DNA of 64,000 bases from Mesorhizobium sp. B2-1-1 (GTDB taxonomy: Bacteria; Pseudomonadota; Alphaproteobacteria; Rhizobiales; Rhizobiaceae). Positions 34,123 to 43,111 of this stretch are shown here, one piece after another. The stretch lies in contig NZ_CP083954.1 of the NCBI RefSeq assembly GCF_006442975.2, positions 5,153,501-5,217,500 on the forward strand, in the 5' to 3' direction. The notes under the pieces were generated by a model, which saw only the letters and a list, made by a program, of their open reading frames with translations, was not told the DNA's origin and searched no databases. Positions within the stretch are counted from its first letter, which is position 1. Every line of letters starts with the position of its first letter. A program made the position numbers and the translations under genes.

Positions 34123-36030
34123 ATGGTAGACAGCAGCAAGATTCCCGAGCCGCTTCTCGTGGCTCGTGGCGTCACCCGCCTGTTTGGGAACGCCTACGCG
34201 CTCAGCAACGCGTCGATAGCGCTCTGCCGGTACGAGATCTGCGGATTGCTGGGCGCGAACGGCGCGGGAAAATCGACGCTGTCACGGATCGTTTGCGGAC
34301 ACCTGCCGCCTTCGTCGGGCGAGATACTCTTCAAGGGTGCTCCCTTGACCGTCGGATCCGCGCGCGACGCGCTGCGTTCCGGCATTGCCCTCGTGGCACA
34401 GGAAACCAGCCTGGCGCCCGACATGAGCGTGCTGGAGAATATCTTCCTGCCCAGCTACGCGATGCCGGGCCGTCTGTCTTTCAGCCAGTTGCGACACAGG
34501 GCGCAGACCATCCTGTCGGAACTTGGCCACGACCACGTACTGCCACTCGACATCGAGGTGCGCCGGCTCTCGGCAGCGCAACGCCAACTCGTCGAAATAG
34601 CCAAGGCGCTGGCCCTCAACGCCGATCTTGTCATCTTCGACGAGCCGACGGCCTCCCTCTCGCCGATCGAGGTTGACCGGCTGTTCGAGATCATGGGGCG
34701 GCTGAAAAACAGCGGGAAGGCACTCGCCTTCGTGTCGCATCGGCTCGAGGAGGTCTTCGCAGTCACCGATCGCGTCACAATCCTGCGCGAGGGCAAGACC
34801 GTGGCCGAAAGCGTGCCCACGGCGGGGCTCACGCAGGCCGACGTCATCCGCCACATGGTGGGACGCGACATCGGAAATGTGTATCGAAAGGCCGTCTCGC
34901 GAGTGACCACTAACGAGCAGCCGGTGGCTCTGGAGGTAATTGGGCTCAAAGCCCCGCCTTTCGTGCGTGACGTCTCGTTCACGGTGCGCAGGGGTGAAAT
35001 TCTCGGCCTCGGCGGGCTTGTCGGAGCTGGACGCTCGGAGAGCGCCGAAGCGATATTCGGACTGCGCCACCGCAGCCGCGGGCGCGTCCTTGTCGGCGGC
35101 AAGGAGATTGCCCCCAACAGCCCTATCGCGGCAATCCGCGCCGGTCTCGGAATGGTCGCCGAGGACCGGCGGGCCCAGAACATCGTGCCCGACATGACGG
35201 TCGGCGAAAATCTCTTCCTCGCCCAGATGGGCAAGCACAGGGGTTTCGGGCGAGGCCATTCGGCGCGCCGCAAGCAGGCCAGCGAGCTGATTTCGCGTCT
35301 CGACCTTCCGACCGACCGCATGGATGCAAACCTTCTGCACTTCTCCGGCGGCATGCAGCAGAAGATCATTATCGCGCGCTGGCTGCTGATCGAGCCCGAA
35401 GTGCTCATCCTCGACGAGCCTACGAAAGGCGTCGACATAGGGACACGCCAGGCAATCTACGAACTGCTGCGCGAGGTGGCCGAAAGGGGGATAGCCGTAG
35501 TCGTGATCTCCTCAGATTTCCAGGAATTACTGGGGATCTGCGAGCGGGTCGTCGTGGTGAGTGACGGCTATACCATCGCCGACCTGCCCGCCTCGCGACT
35601 GAGCGAAGAGAGCCTGACGCTGCTCGCCGCGCCCCGAAGCTCAGCCGAGCGCAACACGGCATTCCTGCGCGATCTTGTCGCCGGCCATGGCGGCACGGCA
35701 TTTTGGGGATTGATCGACGACGACCGGTTCGTCTGCCTCGCCCTCGCCGAGGGTACGCCGGGTGCAACGATGGGACTCGCGGCCGGGCATGTCTATCTTG
35801 CGCAGGAGACGGCAATCCCCCTCGCGCTTGGAAGGCGTCAACCCGGCATCGTGACCGAGAATGACGGCCGCTCTACCTTGCTTGCACCACTGTCCAATCG
35901 CCGAGGGCACGATCTGGGATGGATCGGGCTCAGCCTGCCGGCCGGCTCCAGGCTGCCGGACGCCGGGGCCCTGTCGGCCCGGATCGCCGGCCTGTTCGAT
36001 ACACCTCAAGACGAAAAGATCGACGCATGA
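34123..36030 (+). CDS. Ribose-type ABC transporter ATPase (two ABC domains) with an extra C-terminal domain
   Basis: Predicted 635 residues. First ABC domain: Walker A GANGAGKST near 45, signature RLSAAQRQLVEIAKAL, Walker B DLVIFDEPTASLSP. Second ABC domain: GLVGAGRSESAE, FSGGMQQKIIIARWL and VLILDEPTKGVDIG. A normal RbsA-type protein ends around residue 500-510. Here about 120 further residues follow (AFWGLIDDDRFVCLALAEGT, then TTLLAPLSNRRGHDLGWIGL in part), resembling a small alpha/beta sensor such as a GAF fold. Start at 34123 chosen as the first ATG; a GTG at 34111 overlaps the ribosome binding site. The permease ATG overlaps its stop (ATGA). Confidence 0.9.
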   Translation: MVDSSKIPEPLLVARGVTRLFGNAYALSNASIALCRYEICGLLGANGAGKSTLSRIVCGHLPPSSGEILFKGAPLTVGSARDALRSGIALVAQETSLAPDMSVLENIFLPSYAMPGRLSFSQLRHRAQTILSELGHDHVLPLDIEVRRLSAAQRQLVEIAKALALNADLVIFDEPTASLSPIEVDRLFEIMGRLKNSGKALAFVSHRLEEVFAVTDRVTILREGKTVAESVPTAGLTQADVIRHMVGRDIGNVYRKAVSRVTTNEQPVALEVIGLKAPPFVRDVSFTVRRGEILGLGGLVGAGRSESAEAIFGLRHRSRGRVLVGGKEIAPNSPIAAIRAGLGMVAEDRRAQNIVPDMTVGENLFLAQMGKHRGFGRGHSARRKQASELISRLDLPTDRMDANLLHFSGGMQQKIIIARWLLIEPEVLILDEPTKGVDIGTRQAIYELLREVAERGIAVVVISSDFQELLGICERVVVVSDGYTIADLPASRLSEESLTLLAAPRSSAERNTAFLRDLVAGHGGTAFWGLIDDDRFVCLALAEGTPGATMGLAAGHVYLAQETAIPLALGRRQPGIVTENDGRSTLLAPLSNRRGHDLGWIGLSLPAGSRLPDAGALSARIAGLFDTPQDEKIDA

Positions 36031-36992
36031 ACGCGCCCACACGATCCTTTGCGATGCCCAGATTCGCCAGCACGCTTGAGTTCCGGATGCTCTGCCTCGC
36101 CATGGTGCTTGCGGTGATCCTGTCGTTCATCTCGCCGCACTTCTTCACCGAGCGGAACATGTTCAACATACTCGACCAATCGGTGGTGCTTGGCATAGTT
36201 GCCGTCGGCATGACCCTGGTGATCCTGACTGGCGGCATCGACCTTTCCGTCGGGTCGGTCGCGGGCGTGACCGGCATCATCCTCGCCCTACTCCTGAAGG
36301 AATTCCCCATTCCGGTGGCGATCGCGCTCGCCATAGGTTGCGGCGCCCTGATCGGGCTTTTCTCCGGCGTTCTCATCGCAGTGTTCGGCCTGGCGCCCTT
36401 CGTGGTGACGCTCGGGGTCATGGCGATGGGGCGCAGTCTCGCCTACATCGTGTCGGGACAGCGCTCGATTTCGGGACTGCCCATGGGGCTGCAGAATATC
36501 GTCTACACGAACCTGCTGGGCATCCCCGCCAACGTCATCTTCCTCATCGCGCTCTACCTCGCCACCTGGGCGTGGCTGACATATTCCAAGGGCGGGCGAA
36601 CCATCTACGCGGTCGGCTCGAACATCGAAGCCGCCCGGGCGGCCGGCCTCAACACCCTCTTCTACTCGATCTTTCCCTACGTGGCGTCCGGTGCCCTTTC
36701 GGCGACGGCGATGACCTTTTCGCTGGCGCAGATCATGTCGGCTGACCCGATCGGGGGGAACCAGCTTGAACTCGACGCCATCGCGGCCGTGGTCATCGGT
36801 GGCGCGAGCCTCTACGGCGGACGAGGCACGATATTCGGCACGCTGATGGGGGTTCTGATCATGGTGATGATCCGCAATGGCCTCAACCTGCTCGGCGTCT
36901 CGCCGTTCTGGCAGGGGACCGCCATCGGCGCCATCATCATCCTCGCCTTGCTGGCCGAGCGCCTCATCACCTGGAAATCGCGCCGCGTTTGA
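36027..36992 (+). CDS. Ribose-type ABC transporter permease
   Basis: Predicted 321 residues from the ATG at 36027, which overlaps the ATPase stop by four bases. About eight to ten hydrophobic segments are seen, with the RbsC family signature TGGIDLSVGSVAGVTG, and AIAAVVIGGASLYGGRGTIF near 270. It is the only permease of this importer, so it should act as a homodimer. The alternative GTG start further upstream would overlap the ATPase gene by over 100 bases and is unlikely. Confidence 0.93.
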   Translation: MNAPTRSFAMPRFASTLEFRMLCLAMVLAVILSFISPHFFTERNMFNILDQSVVLGIVAVGMTLVILTGGIDLSVGSVAGVTGIILALLLKEFPIPVAIALAIGCGALIGLFSGVLIAVFGLAPFVVTLGVMAMGRSLAYIVSGQRSISGLPMGLQNIVYTNLLGIPANVIFLIALYLATWAWLTYSKGGRTIYAVGSNIEAARAAGLNTLFYSIFPYVASGALSATAMTFSLAQIMSADPIGGNQLELDAIAAVVIGGASLYGGRGTIFGTLMGVLIMVMIRNGLNLLGVSPFWQGTAIGAIIILALLAERLITWKSRRV

Positions 36993-37007
36993 GACCGGGA
37001 GAATCCT

Positions 37008-38963
37008 ATGACACAGTCCGATCCTTCCCGCGCCGTCCGCCTCTACGGCACCGAAGAACTACCGGCAGAGGAGCGGCTACTGAGCGCCGGGCCCCTCAGC
37101 GTGCTTTTCGACGGCGCGAACCTGCGCGACTGCCGCATGCATGGCGAAGAGGTGATCCGCGCAATCTCGTTCGTGGTACGCGACAAGGACTGGGCGACGC
37201 TCATTCCGAAGATCACCGACCTGGTCGTCGAAAAGGACGACGATCGCTTTCGTGTGGCCTATCGCGCAAGCGTTGCCAGCAAAGGCGAGACCTTCGGCTA
37301 TGACGTGGGCATCGCTGGTACCGCGGCAGGCGTTCTGACCTATTCGGCTCGCGGAACCACGCCGACCGGGCTTCTCACGAACCGGACCGGCTTTGTCGTC
37401 CTGCATCCCATAGAGGGCATAAGCGGCGCGGCCGCCACGATCACGCACACAAGCGGCGAGAGGGTCGAGACACGGTTTCCTGTGGAGATCGATCCGGTGC
37501 AGCCGATGATGGATCTGCGTGAAATCTCGCACCGTACTCCCGGCGGGCTGGAGGTCAGCTGCCTTATGGAGGGCGACGCGTTCGAGATGGAGGACCAGCG
37601 GAACTGGACCGACGCCTCCTACAAGACCTATGTTCGTCCCCTCGCTCTGCCCTGGCCATACAGGATCGAGCCCGGCGAGGTCGTCGAACAGAAGATCACC
37701 CTGACCGTCAAGGGCTCTCCCAAGGGTCCGTCGCGTCAGGCGGGAGGCATCGCCGCCCTGACGCTCGGCGAGGCGGCGGACGCGATTCCACCTCTCGGCG
37801 TCGGATTGCATCCCGATGACGCTTCGGCCGCATTGCGGCATGTCGAGACGCTTGCCCAGCTCGGCGTCGCCCATGTCATCTGCCATTACGATCCGCGGCT
37901 CGGCCATGATGCCGAAACGCTGGCGAGGCAGGTCGAGATCGCCATCGCAATGGGCGCCCAACCCTGGCTCGAAGCAGTGGTCGAGCATGCCGACGATGCT
38001 GGCGCCGCGGCGGAAATCGACTCCCTGGGCAAGGTGGCCGCGAGGCTCGATCATCGCTTCACGACGGTTCTGGTGTCGCCCGCACCCGATCTTAAATGCA
38101 CGCTGCCCGGCAGCATCTGGCCGCCAGCGCCGGATGCGGCGAAGCTCTATACGGCCGCGCGCGCGGCCTTCCCCGGATCTCGCATCGGCGGAGGCATGTT
38201 CAGCTTCTTCACCGAGCTCAACCGCAAACGTCCCCCGGCCGAGGCGATAGACCTCGTGACATTCACGACGGCGGCGATCTTCCACGCTGGTGACGACCGC
38301 TCCTTGATGGAGACGCTCGAATGCCTGCCGCATATTGCCAGGACCGTGCCGGCGATCGCCAAGGGCCGCCCATATTCCGTTGGGCCGTCCGCAATCGGGT
38401 TGCGCGACAATCCCTATGGTGAAGCGCCGGTCGCCAATCCCGCCAACATCCGGCAGGCGGTCAATTTCAATGATCCGCGCCAGCGGGGCGTCATGGGAGC
38501 GGCCTGGAACCTCGGCTACTTCGCCGCCTTCGCGGAAGGCGGCGCGGCGGCCATCGCGCTCGGCGCCGCGGTCGGCCCGTTCGGCGTCCTCTCCGTGCCG
38601 ACGTCATTTCCGCAGCCCTGGTTCGAAGGCAAGGGCGAGCTCTATCCTGTCTGGCACATCGTGCGAGGCCTGGCGAAGCTCAAAGGCTGCCCGCTCCGTC
38701 CGCTGCGATCGTCCGTCCCTGGCGCAGTGCGAGGGATCGCGGCGGTTACCGAAAAAGGCACCGAGCTGTGGTTATGCAACCCCTCGCCCAACGCGCTGGA
38801 GGTGCGCCTCCCCGAAGGCTTCGCGCGCGCTGCAATTCTTGACGCCTCATCTTTCGTCGCGGCATCGCGCCAACCGGATCTGCTCGATCGGCTGACGCAT
38901 GACGGAACGCAAACCCTGTCGCTCGAAGCCTACGCAGTCGTGCGCGCGCTCAGGCAGGTCTGA
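37008..38963 (+). CDS. 651-residue protein, D-apionate lactonase-like; likely sugar-lactone or glycoside hydrolase
   Basis: Predicted 651 residues, cytoplasmic (no signal). The N-terminal half is beta-rich (residues about 25-250, e.g. LSVLFDGANLRDCRMHGEEV). The middle and C-terminal parts look like a TIM-barrel and a small beta domain (LGVGLHPDDASAALRHVETL, AHVICHYDPRLGHD, GGGMFSFFTELNRKRP, VKAINFNDPRQRG-type segment near 480). Overall size, order and the neighbouring tetronate genes match what I recall of D-apionate lactonase (ApnL) in rhizobial apiose catabolism; I could not align it. No ApnO-type gene lies nearby, so the true substrate may differ. Third gene after the importer, starting 15 bases past the permease. 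Confidence 0.6.
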   Translation: MTQSDPSRAVRLYGTEELPAEERLLSAGPLSVLFDGANLRDCRMHGEEVIRAISFVVRDKDWATLIPKITDLVVEKDDDRFRVAYRASVASKGETFGYDVGIAGTAAGVLTYSARGTTPTGLLTNRTGFVVLHPIEGISGAAATITHTSGERVETRFPVEIDPVQPMMDLREISHRTPGGLEVSCLMEGDAFEMEDQRNWTDASYKTYVRPLALPWPYRIEPGEVVEQKITLTVKGSPKGPSRQAGGIAALTLGEAADAIPPLGVGLHPDDASAALRHVETLAQLGVAHVICHYDPRLGHDAETLARQVEIAIAMGAQPWLEAVVEHADDAGAAAEIDSLGKVAARLDHRFTTVLVSPAPDLKCTLPGSIWPPAPDAAKLYTAARAAFPGSRIGGGMFSFFTELNRKRPPAEAIDLVTFTTAAIFHAGDDRSLMETLECLPHIARTVPAIAKGRPYSVGPSAIGLRDNPYGEAPVANPANIRQAVNFNDPRQRGVMGAAWNLGYFAAFAEGGAAAIALGAAVGPFGVLSVPTSFPQPWFEGKGELYPVWHIVRGLAKLKGCPLRPLRSSVPGAVRGIAAVTEKGTELWLCNPSPNALEVRLPEGFARAAILDASSFVAASRQPDLLDRLTHDGTQTLSLEAYAVVRALRQV

Positions 38964-39004
38964 AGCGGCATCACAAACCAGTCCCGGAAGAGAACGGAGC
39001 ATCC

Positions 39005-39991
39005 ATGCATATACTCATCATTGGCGCTGGTGGAATGATCGGCCGCAAACTCGCGGCCGAGCTTTCGCGGACAGCATCGCTTGGAGATCGAAGGATCGAC
39101 CGGATGACGCTGGCGGACGTGACGAAGCCGCCGGTGCCAACCGGTGACATAGGTTTTGTCGAAGCCATTGCCGCCGATATTTCCGCTCCCGGCGCAGCGC
39201 AGGATCTGGCCGCGCGCCGCGCGGATGTGATCTTCCATCTCGCGGCCATCGTGTCCGGCGAAGCGGAACGCGATTTCGAGAAGGGCTATCGCATCAATAT
39301 GGACGGCACGCGCGCTCTTTTCGAGGCGATCCGGCTGGAAGGAACCCGGCGGAAATATATCCCCAGGCTGGTGTTCACCTCCTCGGTTGCTGTCTATGGC
39401 GCGCCTCTGCCCGACCCTATTCCCGACGACTACATCCTTGCCCCGCTGACCAGCTACGGCACCCAGAAGGCGATATCCGAGCTGTTGCTGGCCGACTACT
39501 CGCGCCGCGGCTTCCTCGACGGCGTCGGGATACGCCTGCCGACGATCGTCATTCGGCCCGGCACTCCCAACGCGGCAGCCTCGGGCTTCTTCTCCGGCAT
39601 CCTGCGCGAGCCACTCGCCGGGCAGCGCTCCGTGCTGCCGGTGAAGGAGACCGTCAAGCATTGGCTGGCGAGCCCGCGCTCGGCGGTAGCCTTCCTCATC
39701 CATGCCGCGATGCTCGATACATCCGCGCTGGGCGCCCGGCGCACGCTGAACATGCCGGGTGTCGCGGCCACGGTCTCCGACCAGATTGCCGCGCTCCGCC
39801 GCGTGGCAGGGGCCGAAGCCGAGGCGTTGATAGACCGCACGCCGGACGAGGCGATCGAGGCCATTATTGCTGGGTGGCCGAAATCCTTCACGCCCAGGCT
39901 GGCCACCAGTCTGGGCTTTGTGGCCGAAAGCACGGTCGACGAACTGATCGCGGTTTACCTGGCGGACGACGCCCCTCGAACCACCCCTTGA
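39005..39991 (+). CDS. denD: D-erythronate dehydrogenase (SDR-type NAD-dependent)
   Basis: Predicted 328 residues. An extended short-chain dehydrogenase: NAD site GAGGMIGRKL near 7-16, DVIFHLAAIVSG, TSSVAVYGAP, and the catalytic YGTQKAISE near 151-159. DenD oxidises D-erythronate at C2/C3 to the oxo-tetronate that OtnI, OtnK and OtnC then process. The assignment is supported by family (epimerase/dehydratase fold, unlike LtnD) and by the three Otn genes immediately downstream. Confidence 0.85.
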   Translation: MHILIIGAGGMIGRKLAAELSRTASLGDRRIDRMTLADVTKPPVPTGDIGFVEAIAADISAPGAAQDLAARRADVIFHLAAIVSGEAERDFEKGYRINMDGTRALFEAIRLEGTRRKYIPRLVFTSSVAVYGAPLPDPIPDDYILAPLTSYGTQKAISELLLADYSRRGFLDGVGIRLPTIVIRPGTPNAAASGFFSGILREPLAGQRSVLPVKETVKHWLASPRSAVAFLIHAAMLDTSALGARRTLNMPGVAATVSDQIAALRRVAGAEAEALIDRTPDEAIEAIIAGWPKSFTPRLATSLGFVAESTVDELIAVYLADDAPRTTP

Positions 39992-40042
39992 GGCAGCGCA
40001 CGATCGCGGGCATTTCGTGAAAGTTGAATGTGGGAAATTCCG

Positions 40043-41308
40043 ATGCTTCTCGGTTGCATAGGCGATGATTTCACCGGGTCTTCCGACCTGGCCAACACGC
40101 TTGCCAAGGGGGGCATGCGCACGGTCCAGTACAACGGGGTTCCCAACACCGCCTCCGACCGCTCGGTTGACGCGGGCGTCGTTGCCCTGAAGACCAGAAC
40201 GATATCCGCCTCGGAGGCGGTGAAGCAGTCGCTCGCGGCGTTGGAGTGGCTTCGACGCCAAGGCTGCCGCCAATATCTGTTCAAGTACTGCTCGACATTC
40301 GACTCGACGCCCGAAGGCAATATCGGTCCCGTGCTGGACGCTCTTGGCGACGCGTTGGGAGCGGCACGCGCGATCGTCTGTCCGGCGTTTCCCGCAACCG
40401 GCCGGTCGATCTACCAGGGGCATCTTTTCGTCAACGATCGGCTGTTGAGCGAATCCGGCTTGGAGAAGCATCCGCTTACGCCGATGACGGATCCCGATCT
40501 GCGGCGTTGGCTTGCGCGACAGACCGCGCGCGGGATCGGCCATGTCCCCTACGATGTCGTAGCGGGAGGCGCCCTCCCGATCAGGGATGCGCTGGAGGCA
40601 GCATCCGCCAGGGGCTCTCGCTACGTCGTGGTCGACGCCATCCAGGACAAGGACCTTATCGCCATTGGCGAGGCTGCCGAAGCCGATGTCCTGCTCAGCG
40701 GCGGTTCGGGAATAGCGCTGGGACTTCCGGCCAACTTTCGTCGGGCCGGGTTGATCGGCACGGCGGCCACGCATTGGAAGGGAATACAGGGGCCGGCGGC
40801 CGCGCTTTGCGGTTCGTGCTCGACCATGAGCCGGCGCCAGATTGCCGAGCACCGGAAAAGCCATCCGACGCGCGTTGTGGAGGTGGATGCGGTCGTGGAC
40901 GGCACGGCGAATCCTGTTGAATATGCCGAGTGGGCGATCGACCGCCAGCACCACGGCTTGCCACTGGTGTTCTCGTCGGCCGAGCCCGAAGCCGTCGCCG
41001 CCGCACAGAACCGCTACGGGAAGGAGCGCGTCGCGACGGCGGTTGAAGATTTTTTCGGCGAACTGGCGCGTCAGCTTTCGGCGCGTGGCGTACGCCGGCT
41101 GGTTACGGCGGGCGGCGAGACATCGGGGGCCGTCGTATCGGCGCTCAACATTTCGTCATTCGAGATCGGACCGGAGATCGACCCCGGTGTTCCGGCGTTG
41201 AAGGCCCGTGACCCGGATATGGTGCTCGCCCTTAAATCGGGCAATTTCGGCTCGGCCGGGTTCTTCGAAAAGGCAGCCGACGTCCTTACGGGAGGCGTTC
41301 TACGATGA
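40043..41308 (+). CDS. otnK: 3-oxo-tetronate kinase
   Basis: Predicted 421 residues from ATG 40043; an ATG at 40028 is possible but gives a non-standard N-terminus. The start LLGCIGDDFTGSSDLANTLA is the hallmark of the four-carbon acid-sugar kinase family (old DUF1537), and VTAGGETSGAVVSALNI near 355 is the ATP-binding C-terminal motif. OtnK phosphorylates 3-oxo-tetronate at O4. OtnC starts inside its stop codon (ATGA), so translation is coupled. Confidence 0.9.
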   Translation: MLLGCIGDDFTGSSDLANTLAKGGMRTVQYNGVPNTASDRSVDAGVVALKTRTISASEAVKQSLAALEWLRRQGCRQYLFKYCSTFDSTPEGNIGPVLDALGDALGAARAIVCPAFPATGRSIYQGHLFVNDRLLSESGLEKHPLTPMTDPDLRRWLARQTARGIGHVPYDVVAGGALPIRDALEAASARGSRYVVVDAIQDKDLIAIGEAAEADVLLSGGSGIALGLPANFRRAGLIGTAATHWKGIQGPAAALCGSCSTMSRRQIAEHRKSHPTRVVEVDAVVDGTANPVEYAEWAIDRQHHGLPLVFSSAEPEAVAAAQNRYGKERVATAVEDFFGELARQLSARGVRRLVTAGGETSGAVVSALNISSFEIGPEIDPGVPALKARDPDMVLALKSGNFGSAGFFEKAADVLTGGVLR

Positions 41309-41958
41309 GCGATGAAACAAGACTCAGGGATCAGATGTGCAGCATCGCTGCGTCCATGTTCGCGCGGGGCCTCACTGCGGGAAGCTCGGGGAACATCTCC
41401 GCCCGCCTCGGCGACGGTCGGCTGCTCGTCACGCCGACAGGATCGTCCTTTGGCGCGCTCGACCCCGCCCGCCTGTCGCTCTTCGACGCTGAGGGACGGT
41501 TCCTGGACGGCGACAAGCCGACGAAGGAGATGCCGCTGCATCAGGCGTTCTACGAGACACGCGGCGCGCGCACCGGAGCGGTCGTCCATCTTCATTCGAC
41601 CCATTCCGTCGCGGTTTCGCTTCTGCCCGACATCGATCCCGACAGCGTCTTCAAGCCGCTGACGGCCTATTCGGTCATGCGGCTGGGAAAGGTGAAACTG
41701 CTGCCCTACATCCGGCCCGGCGACCCGGCGATGGGAGACGCCGTGCGCGGACTCGCCGGGAAACGGTCGGCCGTATTGCTGGCCCACCACGGACCCGTCG
41801 TCGCCGGCAAGGATCTCGAAGCCGCCGCCTATGCGATGGAGGAACTTGAGGAAACGGCCAAGCTCACGCTTCTCACCCAGGGCTTGCGGCCCAAGATCCT
41901 CGCGGCTCCTCAAATTCGCGAGTTAGTGGAACACTTTGACGTGGAGTGGGACGACTGA
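41305..41958 (+). CDS. otnC: 3-oxo-tetronate 4-phosphate decarboxylase (class II aldolase fold)
   Basis: Predicted 217 residues. A class II aldolase/adducin domain: GLTAGSSGNISARLGDGRLL, TPTGSSFGALDPARL, the zinc-binding HLHSTHS near 92-98 and LLAHHGPVVAG near 155 with a third His. OtnC decarboxylates the kinase product to dihydroxyacetone phosphate, which enters central metabolism. It overlaps both neighbours by one to four bases, as expected of a tight operon. Confidence 0.9.
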   Translation: MSDETRLRDQMCSIAASMFARGLTAGSSGNISARLGDGRLLVTPTGSSFGALDPARLSLFDAEGRFLDGDKPTKEMPLHQAFYETRGARTGAVVHLHSTHSVAVSLLPDIDPDSVFKPLTAYSVMRLGKVKLLPYIRPGDPAMGDAVRGLAGKRSAVLLAHHGPVVAGKDLEAAAYAMEELEETAKLTLLTQGLRPKILAAPQIRELVEHFDVEWDD

Positions 41959-42710
41959 TGCAACTTTCGGCCAATCTGGGATTTCTCTTTCGTAACCTAG
42001 CGCTTCCGGATGCGATCCGCGCGGCCAAGCGGCGCGGTTTCGCGGCGGTCGAGATGCATTGGCCGTACGATACCGACGCATCGGTGGTCGCGGCGCTGCT
42101 CGCCGAAACCGGTCTTCCGCTGCTTGGCATCAACACGGCCCGGGGGGATGTTGGGGCGGGTGATTTCGGCCTCTCCGCGCTGCCGGGCCGTGAAACGGAA
42201 GCGCGCGCGGCGATCGACCAGGCGATTGAATGGGCAGCCGTAACAGGCTGTCGCAACATCCATGTGATGGCAGGAAGGGCAATCGGTGACGAAGCCTTCG
42301 CGACGTTCACCGGCAATTTGCGGTACGCTTCGAAGGCGGCGGCACGGCACAACATCGGCATATTGATCGAGCCTCTGAACCCGCGCGATGCGCCGGGCTA
42401 TCTCCTCTCGGACCTTTCCACCGCATTGCGTGTGATCGATGCGACAGACGGTGCGGTAAAGGTAATGTTCGACTGCTATCACATGCAGATCATTCAAGGC
42501 GATTTGCTTAACTCGGTAAGGCAATTTTCCGACAAGATCGGCCATATCCAATTCGCCGCCGTACCGGATCGTAGCGAGCCCGATCACGGCGAGGTGGACT
42601 ATGGCTGGCTCCTGCGCGCAATCGCGGACGCCGGCTATGATGGTGCATTCGGCGCCGAATATCGCCCCGTCACCGATTCCTTTGCTTGGATGAAGCGCTT
42701 CGACCACTAG
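41958..42710 (+). CDS. otnI: 2-oxo-tetronate isomerase (hydroxypyruvate isomerase-like TIM barrel)
   Basis: Predicted 250 residues from the ATG at 41958, overlapping the OtnC stop by one base. An AP-endonuclease-2/xylose isomerase-type barrel: LSANLGFLFRNLALPDAIRA, NIHVMAGRAIG, NIGILIEPLNPRDAPGYLLS with a metal Glu, MFDCYHMQIIQGDL, and DYGWLLRAIADAGYDGAFGA with the last Glu. OtnI converts 2-oxo-tetronate to 3-oxo-tetronate, the OtnK substrate. Last gene of the operon. A hydroxypyruvate isomerase role is the alternative but the context argues against it. Confidence 0.88.
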   Translation: MQLSANLGFLFRNLALPDAIRAAKRRGFAAVEMHWPYDTDASVVAALLAETGLPLLGINTARGDVGAGDFGLSALPGRETEARAAIDQAIEWAAVTGCRNIHVMAGRAIGDEAFATFTGNLRYASKAAARHNIGILIEPLNPRDAPGYLLSDLSTALRVIDATDGAVKVMFDCYHMQIIQGDLLNSVRQFSDKIGHIQFAAVPDRSEPDHGEVDYGWLLRAIADAGYDGAFGAEYRPVTDSFAWMKRFDH

Positions 42711-43111
42711 AGGCCTGAGTGCGCGTGCTTGGCGCGGCACGCTTTCGGCCCCGGTGGAGCCGATATCCACGCCAGACAGGAGGCGTGAGAACACCCGGTC
42801 GATAGCGGATCTGCCGCGTTCGGGATGACCTAGGCTAGAAAGCCGGCCTTGCGTTCGAGGGGCCAATGCGACTGCCACGGTCATATGCTGCTATGCTGCG
42901 ATCAGGGGCAAATGTCCCCTTTCAGAAGTTTGCAGTGCAAGTCTGTTGGACTGATATACGGCGCGAAGACGTCGTTCGCGTCATCAGCCGGGGTTGGCGA
43001 TCTTCTCTGCGCACCGATTGTGGCTGATTGTCCCAGATAGGATTTACATTTATTATCAGACAGCTACGTCGCAGATGGGCGTGTTTTCGGCGGCGTTTGG
43101 GTGGGTCTGAA
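42711..43111. other. 401-base gap between the tetronate operon and guaA
   Basis: No supportable gene. It lies between converging genes and so should hold their terminators. The only structure seen is AGGGG, loop CAAATGT, CCCCT at 42904-42920, a five-base-pair stem with a TTT tail. The sequence is mixed in composition, and might include decayed mobile DNA, but I find no recognisable motif. Confidence 0.35.

Noticed and set aside
38930..40954. A 674-codon minus-strand open frame opposite denD and otnK
   Set aside because: Antisense to coupled, conserved genes; composition typical of a reverse-frame artefact.
42904..42920. Short GC stem as terminator of the tetronate operon
   Set aside because: Only five base pairs with a seven-base loop and three Ts; it lies almost 200 bases past the stop, too weak to call.
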